DNA of 64,000 nt from Cervus elaphus (taxonomy: Eukaryota > Chordata > Mammalia > Artiodactyla > Cervidae), in NCBI RefSeq assembly GCF_910594005.1, contig NC_057847.1, positions 27,069,001-27,133,000 of the forward strand, in the 5' to 3' direction. The notes beneath the pieces were generated by a model. That model was given only the letters and a program-made list of their open reading frames with translations, ran no database searches and was not told the DNA's origin. The position numbers and the translations under genes are program-made. Of the stretch, positions 34,666 to 46,349 are shown piece after piece (position 1 is the first letter of the stretch; each line of letters begins with the position of its first letter).

Positions 34666-35334
34666 TCCTTCTGTTTGGAGAAGTGCTAAAAGCTCTAGCC
34701 CAGTTCAAGGGCGTTGTGTTGCATTCCAGCTAAAACTGTAGAATAGGATAGAGAATAAAACATTTTCGTGGATGGTAAGGACGTCATCTGTCTTAAATCT
34801 ATTGATTATTGATGTCAAATAGGAGATAACTAGATAAAAGAAGTTACAAAAGTCACTCAATTTAGTCATTAAAGAGCTCAATAAGCCTCATCGAGTCACT
34901 CTTAAGACAATTAAAACATGCTTGGTTGTCTGATTCCCAAGAACACATCATATTAGAGAAGAAAATTATACAGGCGAGAGAAAAGGCCAAAAGCAGGCCA
35001 TTGTGAGTAGTAAGAATTGACAGCTGACCATTTAGGAAGGTCAGACAGAAGAACTCAAAGAGCAGAGCAGCTGGGAGCCATGACACCCACACAGCCATCC
35101 ACAAGCTCCCAGTACTTCTGTGCTCCACACAGGACAATAATGCCTGCCGAGGATCCCGCTCTCCAGGTAAACATCAAGATGTTCATCACTGTGTTTCGGG
35201 AAATAGAAATATATATTTAAAAATTAGTAATATAAGAAACACCCGAGTGTTTAGAGGGGGTATTAGGAAAATGTGACCAACTAGAATGACTCATGTCTCA
35301 AAGGTTCTGGACAATAACAATTGCTATAGATGAA

Positions 35335-35560
35335 CAATGCATGAATCTGTCTCTGTGCCCAGGCCTTGCTGTTGAAGTTCTGCATTAATTGTCTCACTGA
35401 ATCCTAACAACCAGAGCACAAGGCAGATTATTTTGGTCTCTTGATTTCACCGATGAGAAAACTGAGACACGGGGAGTTTAATAAACTTGCCCAAGTCACC
35501 AGCTTGTTAGGGGTGGTTTCAGGATTTGAACATAGGCTGTTCAGTCCAAAGTCAACATGT
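35335..35560 (+). repeat. MIR SINE, well preserved
   Basis: 'attgtctcactgaatcctaacaac', 'ttcaccgatgagaaaactgagacacggggagtttaataaacttgcccaagtcacc', 'gatttgaacataggctg'. Clear MIR core and 3' part. Confidence 0.8.
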
Positions 35561-35679
35561 GGAGCCAAGGGGCCATTTGGCTAAGAGTCCACAATGCCGG
35601 TTTCTAACTTGGCCTCGTGTAGCCAACCAGAGGAAACCTCACTTTTCCAAAGTTTACTTATCAATTAGTCATTTGGAAT

Positions 35680-35830
35680 TCAGGCTTTTCATCATTCATT
35701 CCACCATTCTTGAGCATCAACTGTGTGTCAAGACACTGTACAGGGTGCTGTGGACACAAAGATGAACAAACACAACCCCTGCACTGAAGAAGCTAACGGG
35801 GGAGGAGGAAGACAGACTTATAAACAGTGA
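35680..35830 (+). repeat. Ancient repeat start, L2-like
   Basis: 'ttcattccaccattcttgagcatcaactgtgtgtcaagacactgtacagggtgctgtggacacaaagatgaac' resembles the widespread 'tattgagcacctactatgtgccaggcactgt…ggtgctggggatacag' repeat. Confidence 0.5.
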
Positions 35831-36400
35831 ATTACTGACAATGTGCACTTACGGAAGGAAACTCCGGTGTCAGGGAAGATGCAATGTTATGCCTGGTAGT
35901 TAGCAGCCTAGAACCGTACTTTTTAAAGAGTGTGAGCGCTATTGAAACTAAGAATAGCCCTGACCCCTGTCTGAGCCTCCCTAAGCTTCCCTGAGCCCTA
36001 AGTCCCGCAAAGCTCTAGGGGCGGCAGGCAGGGAGGTAGACAGTACAGCGTGAGTAACCCTTAGGTTTTCCATCTTTAATGATGGGAGTCTCTGGTTCTG
36101 GTCAGCAAGGGAATATGAGATTCGCACACTCTCTTCAATATACTGGTATGTAGCTGCCTTGACCAGCTGTGTATAATGCCCCTCCCCCATCTGCAGGCTA
36201 TGCAGGTATGTTTTCCAAAAAAGTATATGGGGGGGAAAAAAAAAACCTCTCTCACTTCATTATATAAATAAACCAACCACTACCAAAATAAAAAGGGAAA
36301 AACTTCCTTTACACCCACCTTTGGTTTCCTGAACAGCCTCTCTGGGAAGCAATTCAGTGTACTTTTCCCAGAAAACTCAGTTGCAACCTCCCTATTTTTA
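35831..36400. other. Unique intronic sequence
   Basis: No feature recognised. Poly(A) at about 36236-36244. Confidence 0.5.
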
Positions 36401-36885
36401 TGTATGCTTGATGAGTTATACAAATAACACATTCTTATTATTTAAAAAATCAAATGATCAGAAGTATGCAGAGTAAAAAGTAATAGTATCACTTTACCTC
36501 CTCACCCCAACCCCTCTGGCCAGCCCCACTATTAATAGTCTAGTATATATTATTCCAGAACTTTGTGCATTTGCTTACGTATCTAAGTATCCATACCAAT
36601 TCATGACTTTAGGTTCATTTTGAAAGTACGTGGAATCACATCAGTATGTACTGTCCTGCAGCTCCCTGCTTTTAAATTAACAATATGGCCTGAAGACCCT
36701 TCTATATCACTACATACAGATCTTTAGCTTCTGAAACTGCTCCACAGTATTTCAAGTTATGGATAATTTTAATCTAGTTAACCAGTTCTCTACTGGTGGC
36801 CACTTAGGGCTTTCCCAGTGATGCACTATTATAAACAATACTGAAAAAAAGACTCATATAAATATCTTTGTGAATATGTGTAAGT
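36400..36885 (-). mobile_element. Old L1 3' region
   Basis: In reverse: 'ccactattaatagtctagtatatattattccagaac', 'gtggaatcacatcagtatgtactgtcctgcagctcc', 'ctactggtggccacttagggctttcccagtgatgcactattataaacaatactg'. This is a standard old L1 tail layout. Confidence 0.6.
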
Positions 36886-36889
36886 AAAG

Positions 36890-37325
36890 TTTTGTTTTGT
36901 TTTTCTTTTACTGAATTATATTTAACCTACAATACTATTTTAGCTTCATGTTTAGAACACAGTGATTCAATATTTTATTTTTATTTCTATACACTTGATA
37001 GAAAGTTACTGTAAAATATTGGCTATATGCCCTGTACTGTACATTATATCCTTGTATCTTATTTTATACCTAGTAGCTTGAACTCCTTAATCCCCTACCT
37101 TTGTCTCACACCTCTTCACTTGTAACCACTGGTTTGTTCTCTGTATCTGTGGGTCTGTTTCTGTTTTGTTATATTAATTCATCTTATTAGATTCCACATG
37201 TAAGTGAAAACATACAGTATTTGTCTTTCTCTGTCTGACTTACTTCACTAGTTATAATACCCTCCAAGTCCATCCCTGTTGTTGTAAATGGCAAAATTTC
37301 ATTCTTTTTTATGGCTGAGTATCCA
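36890..37325 (-). mobile_element. L1 3' UTR fragment
   Basis: In reverse: 'acctttgtctcacacc', 'accactggtttgttctctgtatctgtgggtctgtttctg', 'attagattccacatgtaagtgaaaacatacagtatttgtctttctctgtctgacttacttcac', 'ccaagtccatccctgttgttg', 'tttatggctgagtatcc'. Confidence 0.85.
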
Positions 37326-37587
37326 TCATGTGAAAGTATTTTTGGAGGAAAATATCTAGACCTGGAAACAGTCCTCCCAAATGGTTTTATTTGAAATTTT
37401 ATAGATACTGCCAACTCAGCCACAAATTTTGATTCATACTTGTAACCCTGACAATAGTATGAGAATACCTGCTTCCCCACAACCTCCTCAACCCTCGATA
37501 TTTATCAATTATTTCCTTTTTTTTTTTAAACAAATCTGTTGGGTAAAGAAAGCATATTTAATTGCTGTTTTATGTTTTTCTAATTGT

Positions 37588-37801
37588 GCTGTGCTAAGTC
37601 GCGTCAGTCATGTCTGACTCTTTGCAACCCCACGGATTGTAGCCGGCCAGGCCTCTCTCTCTGTGGGGATTCTCCAGGCAAGAATACTGGAGTGGGTTGC
37701 CATTCCCTTCTCCAGGTGATCTTTCCAACCCAGGGATCAAACCCCTGTGACATATATCCCCTGCATCAGCAGGCGGGTTCTTTAACCTCTAGCGCCACGT
37801 G
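37588..37801 (-). mobile_element. Bov-tA SINE
   Basis: Reverse copy: 'gctgtgctaagtcgcgtcagtcatgtctgactctttgc' to 'tctagcgccacgtga'. Confidence 0.93.
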
Positions 37802-37834
37802 ACTACTAGTGGTATTTACATATCTGCATGTATG

Positions 37835-37951
37835 CGTGCTCAGTCATATTGGCATGCATGTGTGCTGAGTCATGTGCAACTCTTTGCAGCCTTATGAATT
37901 GTAGCCCATCAGGCTGCCCTGTCCATGAGATTTTCCAAGCAAGAACACTAG
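37835..37951 (-). mobile_element. Bov-tA SINE, left part (interrupted by Bov-A2)
   Basis: Reverse copy: 'gtgctcagtcatattggc…' and 'ctgagtcatgtgcaactctttgcagcc…ttttccaagcaagaacacta'. It continues at 38215-38345. Confidence 0.88.
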
Positions 37952-38214
37952 CTGATGCTGCTAAGTCGCTCCAGTCATGTCCGACGCTGTACAACCCCAT
38001 AGACGGCAGCCCACCAGGCTCCACCATCCCTGGGATTCTCCAGGCAAGAGTACTGGAGTGGGCTGCCATTTCCTTCTCCAATGCATTAAAGTGAAAAGAG
38101 AAAGTCGCTCAGTCGTGTTCGACTCCTAGCAACCCCATGGACTGCAGCCTACCAGGCTCCTCCGTCCATGGGATTTTCCAGGCAAGAGTACTGGAGTGGG
38201 TTGCCATTGCCTTC
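37952..38214 (-). mobile_element. Bov-A2 SINE nested inside a Bov-tA SINE, 12-bp TSD
   Basis: Two-unit Bov-A2: first unit 'gctgctaagtcgctccagtcatgtccgac…', linker 'atgcattaaagtgaaaagag', second unit 'aagtcgctcagtcgtgttcgactcc…'. caagaacactag flanks it exactly at 37940-37951 and 38215-38226, both inside the older SINE. Confidence 0.96.
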
Positions 38215-38345
38215 CAAGAACACTAGAGTCAGTTGCTATTTCCTCCTCCAGGGGATCTTCCTGACCCAGGGATCGAAGACACATCTCCTGTGGCTCCTGC
38301 AATGGCAGGTAGATTCTTTTACCACTGGGCCATCTGGGAAACCCT
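38215..38345 (-). mobile_element. Bov-tA SINE, right part
   Basis: 'gagtcagttgctatttcctcctccaggggatcttcctgacccagggatcgaag…ccatctgggaaaccc' completes the host element through its tRNA-like end. Confidence 0.9.
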
Positions 38346-38807
38346 TTACATATTTATTGGCCATTTACATTTCTTCTTTTTTTTTAACTGCCTGCACATT
38401 TTGGTTACCTATTTTTCTAGCTAGTGGCCTTTCCTTGTTGACTGATAAGATACTTGATTTCTTTATTTTAGAGGGGAATGTAATGTGTAAGCCTTCTCAT
38501 CTAGGTGATGCAAACCTGAATGTCAACCACAGAAATGATCAAAGTGTAATCTGGAAAGTTACCATATACACCAGCTGTAATTTTAGTCCTTCCTAGAAAT
38601 GAACAGACTAAAAATAGATTCCCTGCAGGCAGCATACACAGAATCCTTCTGGATACAACCTCACGTGGACATTAGAATGCCCTGAAGTAAGGGAAGAGGT
38701 AAGAATGTGAACGGGTCTGTCAGCGCCACTCAGCATCCGTTCAGCATTACTTTGTGAGTGAATGGGACCAGGGAAAATGATTGGGGGAGAAAACATCGAT
38801 AAACTTT

Positions 38808-39008
38808 GTGCTTGTGCTCAGTCCTGTCCAAGTCTTTGCTCCCCCATGAACTAAAGCCCGCCAGGCTCCTCTGTCCATGGAATTCTCCAGGCAAGAAAAC
38901 TGAAGTGGGTTGCCATTTCCTCCTCCAGGGGAGCTTCCTGACCCAGGGATGGAATGTGCATCTCCTGTGTCTCCCGCACTGGCGGACAGATTCCTTACCA
39001 CTGCAGCT
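38808..39008 (-). mobile_element. Bov-tA SINE, diverged
   Basis: Reverse copy: 'gtgctcagtcctgtccaagtctttgc' to 'gattccttaccactgcagc'. Confidence 0.9.
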
Positions 39009-39009
39009 C

Positions 39010-41040
39010 TAAGAGGTTGGGCAAAAAGGACCCAGACAAATATGCTGGAGGTGAAGTCACCACGGTCACTTTTCTGCCTCTAGTTGTGTGACCACCTCTC
39101 TAACCTTACACTTTGTTTTTCACATGAGGTGGTGCATAATTAATTCACTGGAAGTGCAGATTCTAATGCAAGGAGTACCAACTTCAGTAATTTGTTCTAA
39201 CAGATTCAAAACCTAACTCCCACAGCAAATTAGTAATGCTGGCTGAGTCACGGAGGGGTCACAGACAAAGTTTCTTCAAGTCTATCTGCCTCTATTCTTA
39301 GTAATCATCTTAGAGTGAGAGAACAATAAATAACAAGGATCTATCCATATCTCAGACTTCTAGTATGTTTGGAATCACACAGCACCACCTTTGCAACGGT
39401 TCAAAAATTCACTGCTCTCAAATCAAGGTGGAAGGTCCCTCAGAGCTAATGCTCTCCGGGGCTGAAAAGTAGCAACGAAGACAAGGTTGCAGACCAGCAT
39501 TTGGTGGGGTGTTTCCCAGGGTGCAGCGAGCCAGGAAAGAGGCAGAAGTCTTTGAGCTGAGAGGTTTGTCCCAGGTGGGTGAGCAGGTTGTGTCTGGATT
39601 TGCTATAGCCCATCAAGGTGAACAATGAAGCTTGGTAGAGCAAGGCTTAGCTGGAGTAAAGAGCAGCTCATAGTCCAGGTCTTGAATTCTTTTCTTTAAA
39701 CTCAATGGTGACAATAAGGAAGACTTTAAACCATTACATCTGTACATATCTTTACTCTGTGCTGAATGACTGCATGTTATGGGTGGATTAGGAAAGAGAA
39801 GGTAGCAGCTCAGGGGCCAAAGGGAAAGACTTGTAGGTACTCTGATAGTTTCTACAAAGTACAGTCTCGAAATTCTTCCAAGGTTGTTACAAATGGATGA
39901 CAGTGGAAATGTCTTGGCTTCCTAAGTATCCTCTAATAAATTCTCTCATATTTTACTTGTAATCTTAAATGTAATCTTAAATATACTTTATGCACACACA
40001 TAGCAACTTCCCTCTGAATTCAAAGTTCTAGCAGAAAATGTGAGACTATTTCAAGACAAGATGAAAAACAGGATCATTCTTAGAGTTCTGAGGAATCTCC
40101 CAAAGCCTTCTCATGACTATCAGTCCTCTATCTCTCTGTTGTCTGGCTGCTCTGAGGATTCAATCATAGACACATTGTATTTACTGTGAAAAAATTATTG
40201 GACTTTGTATTCAATGATTTACACTCTGTCCTCTAAAGCAGCATCTTCAATTAAAGAGCCCAATTACCTCGCCTGCACTGGTGGTGTATTAGAACAATCA
40301 ATTGCATTTGACTAATGCACCCAAGTAATGGCCATTCAATAAATGTGCTCCAGTCAGTCTGAACTGTTGTTAGACAAAGAGAGCCTGGGTAAGAAGGTTT
40401 ACATCACTGCTGCTTGTGAAGCTGGAAGGAAAAGCAAGAACAGCCTTAGTACTTCATGCCCTCAGACAAGATTTCAAAAACGTGACATCTAACTCACAGC
40501 AACGGGAGGGCATGTTTGGTAATATAATAATTTGTGAGGGACAATATAACTGCAGGAAAACCCCCATTAAGTATTAAATAATATATCGTAAGTATAGGTA
40601 ACCAGGGCTTGAAAACTAGAAGGCCATCCAGCTGGCTTGAAATACTCCTTAACCTAAAAGTTGTAAATTATTAAAATAAGCATAACAAAGATTACTCTCT
40701 AGAAGTTAGGCAGTCACAAATTTTAGAAAAGAATAAAAATATTGTCCACATAAGTCCCTGAAGAGTTTTGTTAACAGATGCTTAAAAGTAACAAAAAGTA
40801 AAAACTCTTAACAATTAACGAATGCATTTGATAGAAACAAGGTTGAAACAATATGATAATCTACACATTGAAGAATAGCTGCCTTCAGCAGAGAATGAAG
40901 CAAATTTGGAAGCAGATACAATTTAGAAACTAAATACAGGTACTTCAGTTATTTTTTTCTCAGAAATGGGATTTATTTTAGATAGAGAAATTCTGTTATC
41001 TTTTAATACTACATCAAACACAGGGTATGTACAGGAGAAG
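39010..41040. other. Repeat-poor unique intronic block
   Basis: Free of ruminant SINEs and of recognisable LINEs. 40200-40480 is a candidate conserved element (separate entry). Confidence 0.5.
40200..40480. promoter_or_regulatory. Candidate conserved noncoding element
   Basis: Repeat-free, with spaced homeodomain/POU-like cores (caattaaa, caattacc, caatcaattgcatttgactaatgcac) and balanced composition. No open frame of note. Regulatory role is inference. Confidence 0.25.
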
Positions 41041-41044
41041 GATG

Positions 41045-41250
41045 CTGGACCCAACACTGGAAAACTTGAACCTGAGTTTTGCTACGTTTCAGTTGTGTGA
41101 GTCAGAACAAATTGATTAACATCTCTGAGCCTCAGCTCCTCTATTCATAAAAATCATGAACAAGACAATAATCAATTGCCATCCAGCACTATTGGGAGGA
41201 TTAACCAACCACGTAAGAGTAAACTGGAAAGTGTCTGGAATACAGAAGTT
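41045..41250 (-). repeat. MIR SINE
   Basis: 'ttgtgtgagtcagaacaaattgattaacatctctgagcctcagctcctctattcataaa' and 'ttgggaggattaaccaacc' are the reverse MIR order. Confidence 0.65.
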
Positions 41251-41449
41251 TCTCAACGAAAGCTTTTTGGATCTGAAGGATTTATCCTAGTTTTAATACT
41301 TACTTGCCTTGGATGCTCATTTTCTTATTTCCGTAATATGGTTATTTCAAAATTTTGTTGCAACTCTGTTACAATTGCTTTCAGTGACAAAAGCAGTTAG
41401 TTTCTTCCTTTTGTCAAAATGTATAATATCCATTTTTGTGGTCTTTGAA

Positions 41450-41545
41450 ATGGGGAAATCATTGCCATTTTACAACTGAAACCAGAGGCGCAGAGGGATT
41501 AAATGATTGGGTGAACGGTATGAAACAGGTCAGAAGCTGAGATAA
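41450..41545 (+). repeat. MIR SINE fragment
   Basis: 'cattgccattttacaactgaaaccagaggcgcagagggattaaatgattgggtgaacgg'. Confidence 0.6.
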
Positions 41546-41549
41546 ATCA

Positions 41550-42874
41550 CCTAGATATTTTGCCCTTCCCTCCACTACACCCCACCTAACTCTGGACTCT
41601 GTGAGGCATTTCTCCAAGTTCTGAAAAGAAATTTCCTATGACTGCCTTATCTCCCTTGAGTCAGCTCTCTCACCAGCAGACAGGATGCCAATACCCCTCA
41701 AAACACTCTGCTGACAGCCTTGACACCTCAAAAATCAGGGGAAATGGAAGGCAGGTGAATTCACAGGTCTCTCTTTTGAGCAACATTCTGAATCCATTCA
41801 GAAGTCATCGAAGTAAGAAAGTCTTATTCATGCCTCTCATTCCTTTCTGATTAGCAGAGTTTCAGATAGCATTCAGGCTGGTTTGAACATGATGGAGCCC
41901 TACAGAGAGCAGTAACTGTCTCTTTTTTTCTCCTAGGAAATATGTGATTCTCTGTGAATTAAAAGCAGTGAGCCACTAGTAAAGTCACATATAAGTAGGT
42001 TACCTGAATCTTAAGTCAGCAAGTAATATATATTTTCCTTAATTCTAATAGAATTTTTCTTAATTTGAATGATATACAAGTTTTATACCAAATTTTAAAA
42101 TTGAGTTAATGGTGCTATAGCTCTTTTCAAAACATTTCAAAAGTTTTGATCAAAACCTAAATATTTCCCAGCTGCTGATTCTGCTAGCACAATCCCTAGG
42201 CTACATTCAATTAGATGACTTTCCATAGGATTTTTGATAAACTTAAATCTCAGCTTATAGAGAAGATAAAACCTGTAAAGTCATTTTAGGAATAAGAAAC
42301 AGGGATAAAGAGAAATAACCTCACCCAGCTATATCCATGCATGCAGCAGCAGATTGCTGGCGATATCTGTGGTTATTCTAAAACATTCCATAGCAACTGA
42401 AATGAGCCATTACCACCTAGAATTAATTATATGGTTTCAGAATTTCGTTACTGAAGCCATAGCCCCATCTTGGGGCTCATTTGCTAGGCTGTAGCCACTC
42501 CAGAACAGGAATAAGAAAACAAATCCTGACATAAACCAATACAGACCACACAGCTGCCTAAGACGGATAAAAAGCTTAAAGATTGAGCTGGCATTTTTTT
42601 CTTCTCTCCCATGAGGCACAAAAGTCTTCACAAGTTTAACTGGACCCTCATTTCAAAAAGGACATGATGGACAGCTTCTCAAAGCTGGAAACTGGTTTGG
42701 CAGTATATGTATATGATACAGATATATCTATATAGATAGATACAGAATATATAATAAGATTACAGCATACAGTGTCATGATATGAACTATATTCCTATTA
42801 TGGGTTATCATGCCATGGAATATGATTTTTAAAAGTCTGGAAAAGCAGTGCAGGCAGATACCCTAAATTCCTCT
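41550..42874. other. Unique intronic sequence
   Basis: No exon recognised. An AT microsatellite-like patch (gata/tata) lies at about 42705-42755. Confidence 0.5.
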
Positions 42875-42883
42875 AATTAAGTA

Positions 42884-43787
42884 GCTCAGTTCAGTGGCTC
42901 AGTTGTGTCTGACTCTTTGCAACCCCATGGACTGCAGCACGCCAGGCTTGCTGTCCATCACCAGGTCCCTGTCCATCACCAACTCCTGGAGCTTGCTCAA
43001 ACTCATCTCCATCAAGTTGGTAATACCATCCAACCATCTCATCCTCTGTCATCCCCTTCTCTTCCTGCCTTCAATCTTTCCCAGCATCAGGGTCTTTTCC
43101 AATGAGTCAGTTCTTTGCATCAGATGGCCAAAATATTGGAGCTTCAACATCAGTCCTTCCAATGAACACCCAGGACTGATCTCCTTTAGGATGGACTGGT
43201 TTGATCTCCTGGCAGTCCAAGGGACTCTCAAGAGTCTTCTCCAACACCATAGGTCAAAAGCATCAATTGTTCGGTGCTCGGCTTTCTTTATAGTCCAACT
43301 CTCACATCCATACATGACAACTGGAAAATCAAAGCTTTGACTAGATGGACTTTTGCTGGCAAAGTAATGTCTCTGCTTTTTAACATGCCATCTAGGTTTG
43401 TCATAGCTTTCCTTCCAAGGAGCAAGTATCTTTTAATTTCATGGCTCCAGTCACCATCTGCAGTGATTTTGGAGTCCAAGAAAATAAAGACTGTCACTGT
43501 TTCCATTGTTTCCCATCTATATGCCATAAAGTGATGGGACAGGATGCCACGATCTTTGTTTTTTGAATGTTTTAAGCCAGCTTTTTCCACTATCCTCTTT
43601 CACTTTCATCAAGAGGCTCTTTAGTTTCTCTTCGCTTTCTGACACAAGGGTGGTGTCGTCTGCATATCTGAGGTTACTGATATTTCTCCCGTCAATCTTG
43701 ATTCTAGCTTGTGCTTCATCCAGCCCAGCATTTCTCATGATGTACTCTGCATATAAGTTAAATAAGCAGGGTGACAATATACAGCTG
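42884..43787 (-). mobile_element. BovB (RTE LINE), 5' truncated, 0.9 kb, 9-bp TSD
   Basis: The minus strand runs from reverse-transcriptase coding to the BovB 3' end. The open frame 43777-43517 reads MSPCLFNLYAEYIMRNAGLD…, then YADDTTLVSE with the polymerase YADD at residues 38-41 (43666-43655). Later pieces in other frames carry …CWRRLLRVPWTARRSN. Stops and frameshifts make it dead. aattaagta is repeated exactly at 42875-42883 and 43788-43796. BovB is a reptile-derived RTE family in ruminants. Confidence 0.97.
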
Positions 43788-43796
43788 AATTAAGTA

Positions 43797-44420
43797 AGCT
43801 GCAGGCAAAAACATCAGTGACTGCACAGTGGTAAAAACAGCAGAGGGAAGTGAGGCCATCGGGAAGGAAGTGGAGAGAGGAATGAGGTGACCTGAGGTGA
43901 TGCAGCATACCCAGGGCACTGCAGTTCCTGGGACTCCTCTTAATTTGAGCTGAACACCCTCCTGGGAATGAAGAGTTCACCCTTGAGAATCCCCAACTAT
44001 TAAGCATCTATGATTTCCTCTGCATTATCTCCATAAAGGGTATCAGTGATGGCATCTGCAGCTCACATGGAAAGACACTCACTTGTACACTTCATATCAT
44101 ACACTATCTGAGCTGAGACTTCCCTTTAGATATCAGATACAACCTCTGCCCCCCAGATGTCTACGTCAGACTGAGTGGATAAACAAATGAGCGCCCATTC
44201 AATAACAGCAATAAAATTATATTAGGCTGGACATGTGAAATTACCATGTTTGGAAATCAGAAGTAGTTGAACATCAGCCATTTTGTATGGTTCAACTTAA
44301 TATAAATCACCAAAATTCAGTGAGGGGCCAAATAGCCTAGAGACTGGGCTGAGAACCTGAAGATTGAGGCAAATTGTTTCCAACACATTCCCTAACGCCA
44401 TATTCCACCCACAACAACAT
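43797..44420. other. Unique intronic sequence
   Basis: No feature recognised. Confidence 0.5.
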
Positions 44421-44634
44421 GGGTGCTAAGTTGCTTCAGTCGTGTCTGACTCTTTGCAACCCCATAGACTGTATGTAGCCTGCCATGCGCCTCTGTCCAT
44501 GGGATTCTCCAGGCAAGAGTACTGGAGTGGGTTGCCATGCCCTTCTCCAGGGGCTCTTACTGACCCAGGGATCAAACCTGAATCTCTTAAGTCTCCTGCA
44601 TCGGCAGCTGGTTCTCTACCACTTGTGCCACCTA
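44421..44634 (-). mobile_element. Bov-tA SINE
   Basis: Reverse copy: 'gggtgctaagttgcttcagtcgtgtctgactc' to 'ccacttgtgccacct'. A 5-bp tatgt expansion lies near 44471. Confidence 0.94.
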
Positions 44635-44984
44635 GTAAAGACGGGTGAAGATATCTAAACATTAGAAATCAATTTTTCATGATTTTCAACACAAAATCCA
44701 ACATTAAGTTTGTTCGAGTTTGGACTTCCTTTGCTTTCTACTATTTTCGTCAACATAAGCAAGTATAAAATTAGCCACAGGGAAATAAATTTTAACAAAA
44801 AGGTTTTCAATATGTTGATTTTGAGGGGTTCAAAATAGTACCTACTAGTGTTTATTTTTAAACTCATCACTTTTCAACAAGAACACAATATAGAAGAATT
44901 TATCGAGGCCTCCAGCTCATCTTCTTTTTCATGATAAACTTTCTATGTGAAGAGAATGTGACTGTTTCTGAAGAAGTTTCCTGC

Positions 44985-45065
44985 GTTATCTTATTTCGGT
45001 TTCTAAAAACATCATGAGGTGAGGATTAGCATTCATACTTTACTGAAAAGGAAATGAATTATTCT
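44985..45065 (+). repeat. MIR SINE fragment
   Basis: 'gcgttatcttatttcggtttctaaaaacatcatgaggtgaggattagcattcatactttactgaaaaggaaatgaa'. Confidence 0.5.
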
Positions 45066-46113
45066 AGAGGCTTGCTTGGAGTGGAGGAAACCCAGTTCTG
45101 TTTTTCAACCTAACCTTTGGCTTCTGATAGAGACTCTGATTGGCTTCAGATTCTGACGTGCAAGCACCTAATTAAGCACATACAAGATGCCAGGCCCTTG
45201 ATTAGGGGGTTTTCCTTGTGGTACTGTTCATCTTCTGGCAAACACTTGACCAGGAAGTCAAGCCTTTCTTTAAGCGTGCAAAGACTCAGGAGTCACGATA
45301 TTCAGTTGCGTCAAAAGAATATAGTTGAGCTTTTAGAAAACATTCTCTGGAGAGAAGCTCTTCTCCATGTAGGCTCCTTCAATTGTTGTTCATATTAAAG
45401 AAGGAGAAACAAGAATGAGACTTGGGTCATGTCACTTAAGTGTCCTTGTGTAGCCTCAAGTTGAAGAAACATTTCTGGAATTTTTTTAAACAAAGGATCC
45501 CAACCTCCAGGTTCCCTCTATGCTATGTGACTCAGATGATGAAACATTTCCTCATCCACAAAAGCTAAGGATAATATAAAGTGGTGATATAGAGTTCTTT
45601 GTTAATAAAAGTGCCTTTTGAAGAGGCTTTTCCAGGTCAACACTTCACCATCATCACAAATCTGTCTCACCCACTGCTCTAAAGATAAGCCTAGAATAAG
45701 GCCTGCCAAACAGTAGGAGCTAATGGATGAATGGAAACAAGCAAAGGAACAGCTTACAGAGACACGGGGTAACCAAGGCCAGTCCCTCCAAGACTGAGGA
45801 ATATCTCAAAGAACAAAGATGCCACAGCCTCTCCTCACAGCTGAAAGAAGTTAGTTGGCTAATACTAATTAGCTGAGGAATGCTATGCTTGTTATGCTCG
45901 AAAATGACATAATTAAAGATCTTTGCTTTATGCTATGAACCTGGTTGATAATGTGACCGCTCTCTTATTCAAACTTAGGACCAGCTCTCAACTGTTGTAT
46001 GGATTTGGAGAAATGCTTCTCCAATCAGCTACTGTCCAATTTCTAAACAAATATCAAAAACTCCTGTGGAGGAACATGGGTCTAAAGGCAGAAGGACACA
46101 TGTGAACAATTAT
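45066..46113. other. Unique intronic sequence
   Basis: No feature recognised. Open frames here lack support. Confidence 0.5.
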
Positions 46114-46334
46114 TGTTGTTGTTTAGTCACTAAGTCATGTCTTTGTGACCCCATGGACTCTTGCCTGCCAGGCTCCTCTGTCCATGGGATTTCCCAGGCA
46201 AGAATACTGGAGTGGGTTGCCATTTCCTCCTCCAGAGGATCTTCCCAACCCAGGGCTCAAACTCATGTCTCTTATATCTCCTATCTCCTGCATCAGTAGG
46301 CAGGTTCTTTATCACTGAGCCACCAGGGAAGCCG
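46114..46334 (-). mobile_element. Bov-tA SINE, imperfect 13-bp TSD
   Basis: Reverse copy, 'tgttgttgtttagtcactaagtcatgtc' to 'gagccaccagggaagcc'. tgtgaacaattat (46101-46113) and tgtgaatgattat (46335-46347) match at 11 of 13. Confidence 0.95.
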
Positions 46335-46349
46335 TGTGAATGATTATAG

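Noticed and set aside
37588..38345. Regularly spaced similar units suggesting a CRISPR-like or tandem array
   Set aside because: The units are independent ruminant SINE insertions with their own duplications; spacing and borders fit retroposition.
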